64,000 nt of DNA from Paenibacillus oralis. GTDB taxonomy: Bacteria; Bacillota; Bacilli; Paenibacillales; Paenibacillaceae. Every line of letters begins with the position of its first letter. Positions within the stretch are counted from its first letter, which is position 1. The stretch lies in assembly GCF_003863965.1 (NCBI RefSeq), contig NZ_RRCN01000001.1:496001-560000 (forward strand). Reading direction: 5' to 3'. Position numbers and translations under genes: made by a program. Positions 27,026 to 34,784 of the stretch are shown piece by piece. The notes below the pieces were generated by a model. The model was not told the DNA's origin, did no database searches, and saw only the letters and a list, made by a program, of their open reading frames with translations.

Positions 27026-28306
27026 TTATCGCTTCTCGTGGATCAACGGGCCGGTGGACTGGCTTTCAATCAGTTTCGGCTGCAAAATGACCTTGGCATA
27101 ACCCGGCTCTTTATTGTCGGAATTTTCGAAAATTTGCAGCAAAATGTTGGCGGCCGCCTCCCCCATGTCGACTTCGGATTGGGAAATATGCGAAAAGTAT
27201 CCCCACTCATGCAGGCCCGGCGAAGGATCGTCGAAGGTAAGAATCGACACGTCCTCCGGAACTTGAAGGCCGAGTTCTTTGCAAATCGAATAAATATGCA
27301 GCCCCAGCCGTCCGTTCAGCGTAATGTAGGCCGTGGCGATCCGGTTTTTGATAAACCGGTACAGGGGATGCGTTTTGTCGATGCCGCTGTAGTCGACGTT
27401 GAAATCGGTCAGAATAAGCGCCGGATTAATCATCGCCTCTTTTTGCTTCAAAGCCTCCATATAGCCGTTAATCCGGTCCTCGACCGTAATCGTCGGCAGC
27501 GGCGAATCGGAGCAGATGGCGATATCGCGGTGCCCGAGGCTCCACAAATAATCGACGGCGAGCTGCCCGCCGATCAGGCCGTCGCTGCGCGCCACATTCG
27601 TGGCGATCCCCGGCAAATACCGGTCGAGCAGCACGAACGGAAAACCGCTGAGCTTCAACGCCAGGATTTCCTCATTGTACGTCTCCGCGTCACACGGGAA
27701 AATGATCAGCCCCGCCGCCCCTTTGCGGAGCAGGTCTTGCATCGCCTCTTTTTCCCGTTCGATCGAGTTGTACGTCAGCACGATGTGCAGGCTGTACCCG
27801 CTGTTTTCGATGACGTTGTTGATGCCCTGGATCAGGCGGATGCCAAAATAGTCGACGAGAAGCGGCATGACAAGGCCGATCGTCTTTCTTCCTTCGCCTC
27901 CAGGCGGCGCGGTATCCGGGGGATAGGGCATTTTGTCCGCCGCTGTGGCCGCCCCTGCGGTCACCGGGCTCGTATTTGCCGCACCGCCCATACCGCTCGT
28001 ACCGCCAACGCTGCCTCCGCCGTTCTCCATGCGCGTCCCCGAACCCGGTTCATGAACATGGGAGCCGCCCATCAGCTCCTTGATGTTCTCGCCGACGAAG
28101 CTCCCCCTGCCCGGGATGCGATAAATCCATCCGTCCTTGGCCAGCTGCGTCAGCGCGTTGGCGACGGTGATCCGGCTGACGTCAAACTGCTCCATCAGTT
28201 CTTTTTCGGAGGGGATTTTGTCGTTTTCCCGCAGTTCGCCTCTCAAAATCTGATTTTTGAAATGCTCTTGAATCTGCATATATAACGGTTTTCGCTCGTT
28301 TTGCAT
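27026..28306 (-). CDS. GntR-HTH/LacI-sensor hybrid regulator (AraR-like)
   Basis: 426 residues. GntR winged HTH at 1-75 (PLYMQIQEHFKNQILRGELR; FDVSRITVANALTQLAKDGW), then a LacI/PBP1 sugar-binding domain from about 142 (KTIGLVMPLLVDYFGIRLIQ; FPFVLLDRYLPGI). Between them, residues 82-140 form a Gly/Ser/Thr/Ala-rich stretch (GGGSVGGTSGMGGAANTS) about 55 residues longer than usual for AraR-type proteins. It presumably represses the mannosidase operon until a sugar binds. Its own promoter carries two tandem 9-mers that recur at the operon promoter. Confidence 0.9.
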   Translation of the reverse strand: MQNERKPLYMQIQEHFKNQILRGELRENDKIPSEKELMEQFDVSRITVANALTQLAKDGWIYRIPGRGSFVGENIKELMGGSHVHEPGSGTRMENGGGSVGGTSGMGGAANTSPVTAGAATAADKMPYPPDTAPPGGEGRKTIGLVMPLLVDYFGIRLIQGINNVIENSGYSLHIVLTYNSIEREKEAMQDLLRKGAAGLIIFPCDAETYNEEILALKLSGFPFVLLDRYLPGIATNVARSDGLIGGQLAVDYLWSLGHRDIAICSDSPLPTITVEDRINGYMEALKQKEAMINPALILTDFNVDYSGIDKTHPLYRFIKNRIATAYITLNGRLGLHIYSICKELGLQVPEDVSILTFDDPSPGLHEWGYFSHISQSEVDMGEAAANILLQIFENSDNKEPGYAKVILQPKLIESQSTGPLIHEKR

Positions 28307-28348
28307 GCTTGGATTCTCCTATTTTTTTCTCTTTTTACATTTACGATA

Positions 28349-28366
28349 TATCATTTATGTCATTTA
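28349..28366. promoter_or_regulatory. Tandem 9-mer operator of the GntR/LacI regulator
   Basis: TATCATTTA and TGTCATTTA lie head to tail. On the minus strand a TTGACT -35 box ends the array, so binding would autorepress the regulator gene. The array also lies 6 nt before the glpP -35 box and could influence that gene. Confidence 0.65.
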
Positions 28367-28371
28367 GTCAA

Positions 28372-28399
28372 TTGATACTGGCGAGACGCTCTTTACAAT
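28372..28399 (+). promoter_or_regulatory. Candidate promoter of glpP
   Basis: TTGATA, a 16-nt spacer and TACAAT, about 85 nt before the glpP start codon. Confidence 0.5.
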
Positions 28400-28486
28400 A
28401 CTTGTACATCTTTTTAATTCAGCGTTTACATTCAGTCGTTACTATGAATACAGGAACGGGAAGGAAAGGAAAGGAATTCGACTTCT

Positions 28487-29080
28487 ATGTCTTTACTGCA
28501 CAAGATTGGCAACAACCCTATCATCGCTGCGGTACGCAAGCCGGAGGATATCGAACTGGCGCTGGACAGCCGGGTGGAAAATATTTTCTTCATGGGCGGA
28601 ACAATAAAGGAAGTCATCCGCGGCGTCCGCCTGACGAAGGAAAGGGACAAGGGTGCCTTTATCCATCTCGATTTGATTAAAGGGCTATCAAGCACCGACA
28701 AGGAAAGTGTGGATTTCATTTCGGATTACGTCGGCGCAGACGGAATCATCACACCCAAAAGCCATTTGATCAAGGAAGCAAAACGGGCGGGTCTATACGC
28801 GATTCTTCACCTGTTTGTGCTTGATTCTCAGGTTTTGAAGAATGGGCTAAGTTTGGCTCAAAGCATTCAACCGGATGGCATTGATCTCATGCCGGGAGTT
28901 ATTGCAAAAATCATTCATACTTTCTCCGAGACGCTGACGGATACCCCGATTATCGCAAGCGGTTTGATTCATACAAAAAAAGAAGCGAATGAAAGCTTGT
29001 ATGCCGGTGCGACATCGCTGGCAACCAGCGATACAGAGCTTTGGAACCTGACGTTTCAAGACCTGCACTACACTGTTTAA
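28487..29080 (+). CDS. glpP: GlpP-family glycerol-3-phosphate-responsive antiterminator
   Basis: 197 residues, the family length. Characteristic blocks of the G3P antiterminator TIM barrel: NNPIIAAVRKPEDIELAL, VENIFFMGGTIKEV, FIHLDLIKGLSSTDKESVDF, DGIITPKSHLIKEAKRAGL, DGIDLMPGVIAKII, PIIASGLIHTKKEANE. GlpP binds glycerol-3-phosphate and lets RNA polymerase read through leader terminators. A large leader-type hairpin lies just downstream, before a phosphodiester and glycerol-3-phosphate-type transport operon. No glpF, glpK or glpD genes are adjacent, which is unusual. Confidence 0.92.
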   Translation: MSLLHKIGNNPIIAAVRKPEDIELALDSRVENIFFMGGTIKEVIRGVRLTKERDKGAFIHLDLIKGLSSTDKESVDFISDYVGADGIITPKSHLIKEAKRAGLYAILHLFVLDSQVLKNGLSLAQSIQPDGIDLMPGVIAKIIHTFSETLTDTPIIASGLIHTKKEANESLYAGATSLATSDTELWNLTFQDLHYTV

Positions 29081-29118
29081 GAACGTAACAATTTAATAAA
29101 TCCAGTTTCGAGTGAAGA

Positions 29119-29190
29119 ATGAGAGAAAGCTCCAAACATTGAACAGGGTTTTGTACCCTTTGTTTATTGTTGGGTGCTTTCTCTTTTCTT
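29119..29190 (+). terminator. Large hairpin with U tract, candidate GlpP-controlled leader
   Basis: GAGAAAGC (29123-29130) pairs with GCTTTCTC (29176-29183). Inside are partial pairings CCAAACA/TGTTGGG, TGAACA/TGTTTA and a perfect GGGT/ACCC tip, followed by TTTTCTT. It may be the glpP terminator, or the antitermination target for the following operon. A competing promoter reading exists (TTGTTG at 29167, 17 nt, TATATA at 29190-29195), which would let the operon start after the hairpin. Confidence 0.7.
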
Positions 29191-29225
29191 ATATATAACA
29201 ACATGCATAAGGAGGAATGAATCTG

Positions 29226-30611
29226 ATGGCGCGATTATCCAATTGCAATGAACGTTTTGTACTTGTTATTAGCATTGACGGCATGGCCAATTCCTATTTG
29301 CATGATCCGTATGTCCGCATGCCTACTTTACGTCGGATTATTCGTGAAGGCGTATCAGCGGCCGGCATGGAGAGTGTATTTCCGACGGCGACTTGGGCGA
29401 TTCATGCCAGCATGGTTACCGGGACATATCCTCGAAAGCAAGGCGTGCTCGGAAACTGGGTGATAGACCGCCCGAATCGCCGGGTGGGCGAGCATTTCGC
29501 CGACCGCACCTGGAACAAAACGGAGGTACTGCGCAGAGAAACCTGGTATGACGCTGCAAAGCGAATGGGCTGGACTACCGCATCCATCTGCTGGCCGGTT
29601 ACACGCGGAGCAGAAACGATCGATTTCAATATCCCTGAATTTTTCGAGCAGGAATTGTTCGATACCTGCTGTACGGCCTCGCTTTGGAAGGAGTTGAAGG
29701 CAGCCGGATTGCCGGTGGAGTGTTATGGTGACTGGAGCAAGGATCATGCCCGCGGACCCATGCAGGACTGGCTGACGACTGAAATCGCCAAATACTTGAT
29801 CGATCGCCACAGCCCAAACTTGATCCAGATGCACTATTTACTGCCGGACAGCATGCAACACGATTACGGCGTTCGTTCCAAAGAAGCTTACTGGTCGCTT
29901 GAATATGTAGATGAGCGAATCGGCGAGGTGTTGAAGGCATTAGATGAGAAGGGAATCTTGCACCAAACCGACGTTTTCATCGTATCCGATCATGGATTCG
30001 TCAACACTGCCAAGACGTTCTATCCGAACAGGCTGTTCAAACAGAAGGGCTGGCTGAATACCGGGGCGAAGGACAGCCAGGTGATCGCTGTATCCAATGG
30101 AGGATCGGGATATGTATATGTGCTGGAGAACGAACCTGCCCGAAAAGCCCAACTCATTGACGAGGTTCGCCGCGTTCTTGCAGAAAGCGAGGGAGTTGGC
30201 CGGCTGTTTGAACGGGAAGATTTCCCTTCCCTCGGTCTTCCGGCTGAAGGCGAGTTGGATGATCACAGCCCGGACTTTGCCTTCGAGGCTGAGCTGGACT
30301 GCTTTGTCCATTTCGACTACAACGGAGACTCCGACCACCGTGGAGATGGAATTGTCGAATACACAACCAAATTTAAAGGGATGCACGGCTATCTGCCGCA
30401 GCATGAACAATTGAAAGCCGTGTTTACGGCTGCGGGCCCCTCGATCCGTTCCGGTTTGACTTTGCCGGAAATTCGTATCGTGGACATCGCCCCAACCATT
30501 GCCCGGCTTCTCCGTACAGAGCTTGCGGATACGGATGGTTGCGCGTTGGATGATATTTGGAAGGAGGAATTAAAGCTTGGAATCATCGGTGCCGTTTGCC
30601 AACAAGCCTAG
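29226..30611 (+). CDS. Alkaline-phosphatase-superfamily phosphodiesterase (NPP-like), cytoplasmic
   Basis: 461 residues. Metal and nucleophile motifs of nucleotide pyrophosphatase/phosphodiesterases: VISIDGM (metal Asp), PTATWAIHASMVTG (Thr nucleophile), HYLLPDSMQHDYG (Asp and His), FIVSDHGF (Asp-His), KGMHGYLP (metal His). No signal peptide, so the substrate must be imported. I chose the ATG at 29226, 10 nt from AAGGAGG; an ATG at 29217 is only 2 nt from it. The gene overlaps the permease start by 35 nt. With UgpA/E/B-like genes and GlpP beside it, hydrolysis of glycerophosphodiesters is the likely role (inference). Confidence 0.88.
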   Translation: MARLSNCNERFVLVISIDGMANSYLHDPYVRMPTLRRIIREGVSAAGMESVFPTATWAIHASMVTGTYPRKQGVLGNWVIDRPNRRVGEHFADRTWNKTEVLRRETWYDAAKRMGWTTASICWPVTRGAETIDFNIPEFFEQELFDTCCTASLWKELKAAGLPVECYGDWSKDHARGPMQDWLTTEIAKYLIDRHSPNLIQMHYLLPDSMQHDYGVRSKEAYWSLEYVDERIGEVLKALDEKGILHQTDVFIVSDHGFVNTAKTFYPNRLFKQKGWLNTGAKDSQVIAVSNGGSGYVYVLENEPARKAQLIDEVRRVLAESEGVGRLFEREDFPSLGLPAEGELDDHSPDFAFEAELDCFVHFDYNGDSDHRGDGIVEYTTKFKGMHGYLPQHEQLKAVFTAAGPSIRSGLTLPEIRIVDIAPTIARLLRTELADTDGCALDDIWKEELKLGIIGAVCQQA

Positions 30612-31506
30612 CAAGGCTTCGGTTCGCGTACGCAGCAAGCTGCTTCAGTCATGGGTGCCTTTCGCTTTTTTGCTGCCGGCGCTTGGCCTCTATGTCGTAT
30701 TTTTCATCTACCCGTTTATCTTCGCCTTTATTTTGAGCTTTCAAAAGTGGAACCTGATTAGCCCTAACAAGGAATTCGTCGGACTTGACAACTATAGGAG
30801 CCTCTTGCACGATGAGGTATTCTGGATTTCACTCAAAAACTCAGCCCTCTATGTATTGTTAACGGTACCTTTTGCCATGGGGATTGGACTTGCGCTTGCA
30901 TTGGCCGTGGAAAGCTTGTGGAGAGGCAAGCGGCTGTATCGGATGATCTTCTTCCTGCCGGTTGTCTCCTCTATTAGCATCATCAGTATCGTATGGAGCT
31001 TGATGTACAATGAGCAAGTCGGCGCCATCAACGTGCTGCTCAGGATGTTCGGCATTCAGGGCCCCAATTGGATGAACGATCCGGCGACGGCGCTTTGGTC
31101 TCTTGCGATTGTCGGAATCTGGAAGGGATTCGGCTACAATATGGTGCTCTATATTTCCGGACTCAAGTCCGTAGACCGCACTCTTTACGAAGCGGCTTCC
31201 ATGGACGGTGCGGGGCGCTGGAAACAGTTCCGCCATGTAACTCTGCCTATGCTGTCGCCGGTTACCTTCTTCATTCTTGTCATGAGCATCATTTCGTCAT
31301 TCCAAGTCTTCACGACGATCCAAATTATGACACGCGGCGGTCCTAACAATGCGACCAATGTGTTGGTATATCAGATTTATCAAGAAGCCTTCCAATTTTT
31401 CAACATCGGGGTGGCCTCGGCTTCTTCCACCATTCTACTTCTGCTTGTCGGTACTCTTACGGTCATTCAGCTTCGCTTGTCGCGAAAAACGGTCCACTAC
31501 CAGTAA
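30577..31506 (+). CDS. ABC permease, UgpA type
   Basis: 309 residues starting with TTG at 30577, AAGGAGG 9 nt upstream. Six membrane helices and EAA loop (LYEAASMDGAGRWKQFRHVT). The sequence KFLNSALY-like block and MTRGGPNNATNVLVYQIYQE are typical of UgpA and related sugar-phosphate permeases. Forms the importer pore with the next gene product. No cognate ATPase gene nearby. Confidence 0.9.
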   Translation: MESSVPFANKPSKASVRVRSKLLQSWVPFAFLLPALGLYVVFFIYPFIFAFILSFQKWNLISPNKEFVGLDNYRSLLHDEVFWISLKNSALYVLLTVPFAMGIGLALALAVESLWRGKRLYRMIFFLPVVSSISIISIVWSLMYNEQVGAINVLLRMFGIQGPNWMNDPATALWSLAIVGIWKGFGYNMVLYISGLKSVDRTLYEAASMDGAGRWKQFRHVTLPMLSPVTFFILVMSIISSFQVFTTIQIMTRGGPNNATNVLVYQIYQEAFQFFNIGVASASSTILLLLVGTLTVIQLRLSRKTVHYQ

Positions 31507-31539
31507 AACGTTTGTTTTTAAATAAAGGAGGATTGTGGA

Positions 31540-32367
31540 ATGAACCATACCTTGCGTTTGGTGGAAGAAGGGTTTAAGCATCTTTTTCTGATTGTCGTTG
31601 CACTAATCAGCTTAATTCCGATTATTTGGATGCTGGCCACTTCGTTTAAGGCGCCGGAGGAGGTGTTCAGCGGCCATTTATTCTGGGCGAACCAGTTTAA
31701 TGTGAACGGCTATCTGCGTGTGCTGCGGGAAATCCCTATCGGACTTTGGGCGTGGAACAGCGCGGTTACCGCCAGCTTGCAGACGCTGGGACAGCTTATC
31801 GTAGGCGTAGCGGCCGCTTTTGCCTTCGCCCGATATCGCTTCCCCGGCCGGGATGCCCTGTTCTTCTTCGTGCTTATTACGATGATGATTCCGCATCAGG
31901 TTACGATGGTGCCGACTTACATGATCGTCAACGAGTTGGAATGGCTAAACAGCTTTGCAGGCGTGATCGTGCCGCATCTTGCCAGCGGCTATGCCATTTT
32001 CCTGCTCCGTCAATCGTTCATGACAGTTCCGTATGAGCTGGGGGAGGCCGCTGTTATTGACGGATGCACTCCGCTTGGAATGATGTGGCATGTGTATTTG
32101 CGCCTGTCGGTGACCGTGATCAGTGCACTGGCGGTTATTCTTTTCGTAGGCAACTGGAATGAATACAATTGGCCCTTGCTTGTGCTCACCGACAAAATGA
32201 TGCAGACACTCCCGATTGCTTTCGTGCAGTTTCGAGAAGAAGAAGCTCTCGAATGGGTGCCGACAATGGCTGTTGCAACCTTGTCCATGCTGCCGATCCT
32301 GTTTCTGTATCTTGCAGCGCAGAAAAATTTTATCCAAGGCTTTATGAATAGCGGGTTGAAAGGCTAG
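31540..32367 (+). CDS. ABC permease, UgpE type
   Basis: 275 residues, six helices, EAA loop (GEAAVIDGCTPLGMMWHVYL) and the terminal AAQKNFIQGFMNSGLKG found in UgpE/MalG-like subunits. A strong AAGGAGG lies 9 nt before the ATG. Partner of the UgpA-type permease encoded 33 nt upstream. Confidence 0.9.
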   Translation: MNHTLRLVEEGFKHLFLIVVALISLIPIIWMLATSFKAPEEVFSGHLFWANQFNVNGYLRVLREIPIGLWAWNSAVTASLQTLGQLIVGVAAAFAFARYRFPGRDALFFFVLITMMIPHQVTMVPTYMIVNELEWLNSFAGVIVPHLASGYAIFLLRQSFMTVPYELGEAAVIDGCTPLGMMWHVYLRLSVTVISALAVILFVGNWNEYNWPLLVLTDKMMQTLPIAFVQFREEEALEWVPTMAVATLSMLPILFLYLAAQKNFIQGFMNSGLKG

Positions 32368-32402
32368 CCTCATTTTTTCCAAATCCAGGGAGGAAAATAA
32401 AA

Positions 32403-33704
32403 ATGACAACATTGAAAAAGCAATGGATTACTTGTTTGTTCGCAGTGATCATGCTATTGTCCGCCTGCGGCGAAGCGGGAACGGGACAACCCTTAAGCGG
32501 TGAACAAGACGCTTCCGAAGCGTCCAACGAGGTTGTGGAAATCGAATTTTTGCATATGCATGCCGGCGACATCATCGACAAAGTGGTAGAAGAATATCAC
32601 AAAAGTCAGAATAAGGTTAGGGTCAACCCGGTATTTGTACAGGGTAATTACGAAGGCATCATTGAAAAAATTCAGACGCAAGCAGCGGCCAAGCAGCTTC
32701 CCGACGTATTCACGAACGGATTCGTGTATACCCGTTTCGCTTTGGACACACTGCCGGTCGTTCCCGCTTCCTCCTTTGTCGAGAAGGACAAAACCGATTT
32801 GTCCGACTTTTTTCCAACGATGCTGAATTTGGGCAAGGGCGATGATGGCAAGCAGTACGCCATGCCTTTTGCCGTGAGCACGCCGATTCTGTTTTACAAT
32901 GCCGATCATTTCAAAGAGGCCGGACTCGATCCCGAGAATCCGCCAAAAACGTGGCAGGATGTTCGCGATGCCGCGAAGAAGCTGACGGTAAACGGACGAT
33001 ACGGTGTCTACTTCGATTATAATATTACCGGCAACTGGATCTATCAAGCGATGACAGAAACAGCCGGCGGCCAAATGATGTCCAAAGATTTGAAAACCGT
33101 CGGGTTCGACTCTGACGCCGGCCGCAAGGCGCTGGAGTATTGGGTTGATTTGGTGAATACGGATAAATCTATGCCGGTCTTGGATACCCAGCAAGCGAAT
33201 CAAAGTTTTCAATCCGGCAACATTTCCATGTATGTGTCCACGACGGCATATCTCGCAAGCTTTCGCGAGCAATCGCAATTTGACATCCGCACGGCGACCT
33301 TCCCTTCACTGGACGGCAAACGCGTTGTTCCTGCGGGTGGAAATAACCTTGTCATCTTGGCGCAAGATCCGAAAAAGCAGGAAGCGGCCTGGGATTTTGT
33401 GAAATTCGCGACTTCCCCCAAAGCGACTTCGATGATCGCACAGGGCTTCGGCTACATGGTAACGCGCAAAAGCGCACTGGAAGATCAGCAGCTGATGGGC
33501 CATTTCCTGCAAGAAAACCCGGCAGCCAAAGTGACCTATGAGCAAATCGAAGATATGGTGCCTTGGTATAATTTCCCGGGATCATCGGGCTCGAAAGTGT
33601 ACAAAATTGTCCAGGATAACATTCAGGCCGCGCTGCTGCAGCAAAAATCAGTAGACCAGGCCGTCAAAGACGCAGCGACTCAGTCAAATGCTTTGCTGAA
33701 CTAG
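32403..33704 (+). CDS. Solute-binding lipoprotein, UgpB-like
   Basis: 433 residues. Signal peptide and lipobox LLSACGEAG. Type-1 binding fold (VEIEFLHMHAGDIIDKVVEE; YAMPFAVSTPILFYNADHF; TSPKATSMIAQGFGYMVTRK) similar to UgpB, the glycerol-3-phosphate/glycerophosphodiester binding protein. Exact ligand residues were not verified. The order permease-permease-binding protein differs from the binding-protein-first order of the other importers here. Confidence 0.88.
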   Translation: MTTLKKQWITCLFAVIMLLSACGEAGTGQPLSGEQDASEASNEVVEIEFLHMHAGDIIDKVVEEYHKSQNKVRVNPVFVQGNYEGIIEKIQTQAAAKQLPDVFTNGFVYTRFALDTLPVVPASSFVEKDKTDLSDFFPTMLNLGKGDDGKQYAMPFAVSTPILFYNADHFKEAGLDPENPPKTWQDVRDAAKKLTVNGRYGVYFDYNITGNWIYQAMTETAGGQMMSKDLKTVGFDSDAGRKALEYWVDLVNTDKSMPVLDTQQANQSFQSGNISMYVSTTAYLASFREQSQFDIRTATFPSLDGKRVVPAGGNNLVILAQDPKKQEAAWDFVKFATSPKATSMIAQGFGYMVTRKSALEDQQLMGHFLQENPAAKVTYEQIEDMVPWYNFPGSSGSKVYKIVQDNIQAALLQQKSVDQAVKDAATQSNALLN

Positions 33705-33722
33705 AAGCGGAGGAGATTGGTT

Positions 33723-34559
33723 TTGGAGCAGGGCTTTCTTTTTCACACCAAAGTATGCTTTTTCGATCTGGATGGCTGCGTTTACCATGGCGATCGGCTA
33801 TCTCAAGGCATTGTCCCGCTGCTCCATCAGCTGCGGCAGAGGGGCATCTCCTATGCGTTCTTGACAAACAATTCCCGTTTGAACGGATTAGAAATTAAGG
33901 AGCGACTGGCGGTCATGGGGATGGATGTCCTCCCTGACTCTATCTTCACAGTAACGGATATCGCCGGAACGTACATCAAAGAAAAGTATGGAAATGTCTC
34001 TGTGAAAACCATTGGAAGCGCGAGTCTGGCACGCAGTGTTGAACAAGCAGGGCATCGAACGGTGTCCTGGAACGATGCGGGGGCCGATGTTGTGGTCATT
34101 GGCCGGGATACCGAGTTCCACTATGGGAAGCTTCAACAAATCGCAGCGGATATTATGCAAGGAGCGTGTCTGATCGCCACGAACGGGGATCTTTACCATC
34201 CCGGAGTATCGGGGGAACGAATTCCCGAGACCGGCTCGCTGTTGGCCGCTATTGAGGCTGTAACCGGCGTCACGGTGGAGTGCATCGGTAAACCGGAGCC
34301 ATATATGTTTCATTACGGAATGAAGCAATGCGGTGTCTCTCCCGAGAACTGCGTTATGGTCGGCGATAATTTGGATACCGATATATTGGGCAGCATCCGG
34401 GCAGGTTTGAAATCCGTATGGATAACAAATTGCAGTGTAGATAATCCTTACACCCCCTCTCGTGAACGGATAACGGGAATCCATCCCGATATCGTCGTAA
34501 ACAGCATGGAGGAGCTTTACCGGATTGTCGCCGCCGAAACGTTAACGGTTAAAGAGTAA
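33723..34559 (+). CDS. HAD-IIA (NagD-like) phosphatase
   Basis: 278 residues starting with TTG at 33723, GCGGAGGAG 7 nt upstream; a TTG two codons earlier is too close to the site. HAD motifs: FFDLDGCVYHG (nucleophile and acid Asp), AFLTNNS, IGKPEPYMFHYGM (Lys) and MVGDNLDTDILGS (metal Asp pair), with a C2 cap typical of type IIA. Relatives dephosphorylate phosphoglycolate, glycerol phosphate or p-nitrophenyl phosphate. In this operon it could remove phosphate from the product of the phosphodiesterase, giving a P_i-yielding two-step route; that is inferred. Confidence 0.87.
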   Translation: MEQGFLFHTKVCFFDLDGCVYHGDRLSQGIVPLLHQLRQRGISYAFLTNNSRLNGLEIKERLAVMGMDVLPDSIFTVTDIAGTYIKEKYGNVSVKTIGSASLARSVEQAGHRTVSWNDAGADVVVIGRDTEFHYGKLQQIAADIMQGACLIATNGDLYHPGVSGERIPETGSLLAAIEAVTGVTVECIGKPEPYMFHYGMKQCGVSPENCVMVGDNLDTDILGSIRAGLKSVWITNCSVDNPYTPSRERITGIHPDIVVNSMEELYRIVAAETLTVKE

Positions 34560-34582
34560 GCCGAGCTAACGAAAAGAACATC

Positions 34583-34641
34583 GGGGAACGTCGCATGAGG
34601 TGCCAGTTAAGCCCTGGATCGTCTGTGAACGTTCCCCTTTT
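34583..34641 (+). terminator. Terminator of the phosphodiester operon
   Basis: GGGGAACGT pairs with ACGTTCCCC across a 37-nt loop, followed by TTTTATTT. The stem is good but the loop is long, so efficiency is uncertain. Confidence 0.6.
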
Positions 34642-34647
34642 ATTTGC

Positions 34648-34677
34648 TTGACAAATAATATTAGACATATTTAATAT
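34648..34677 (+). promoter_or_regulatory. Promoter of the GxGYxYP gene
   Basis: TTGACA, an 18-nt spacer and TAATAT, embedded in an AT-rich imperfect dyad (ATATTA-GACATAT-TTAATAT) that could be an operator. The leader to the start codon is about 100 nt. Confidence 0.6.
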
Positions 34678-34784
34678 ATTGTTCAGGTGTTATCGTTTGA
34701 TTTGCGACCAAGCCGAAGAAGGAGGGATGGAGCGGCCGGCCGCCAACGATGGCTCCACATTATGAGGATCCGAGGTGAACGAGC

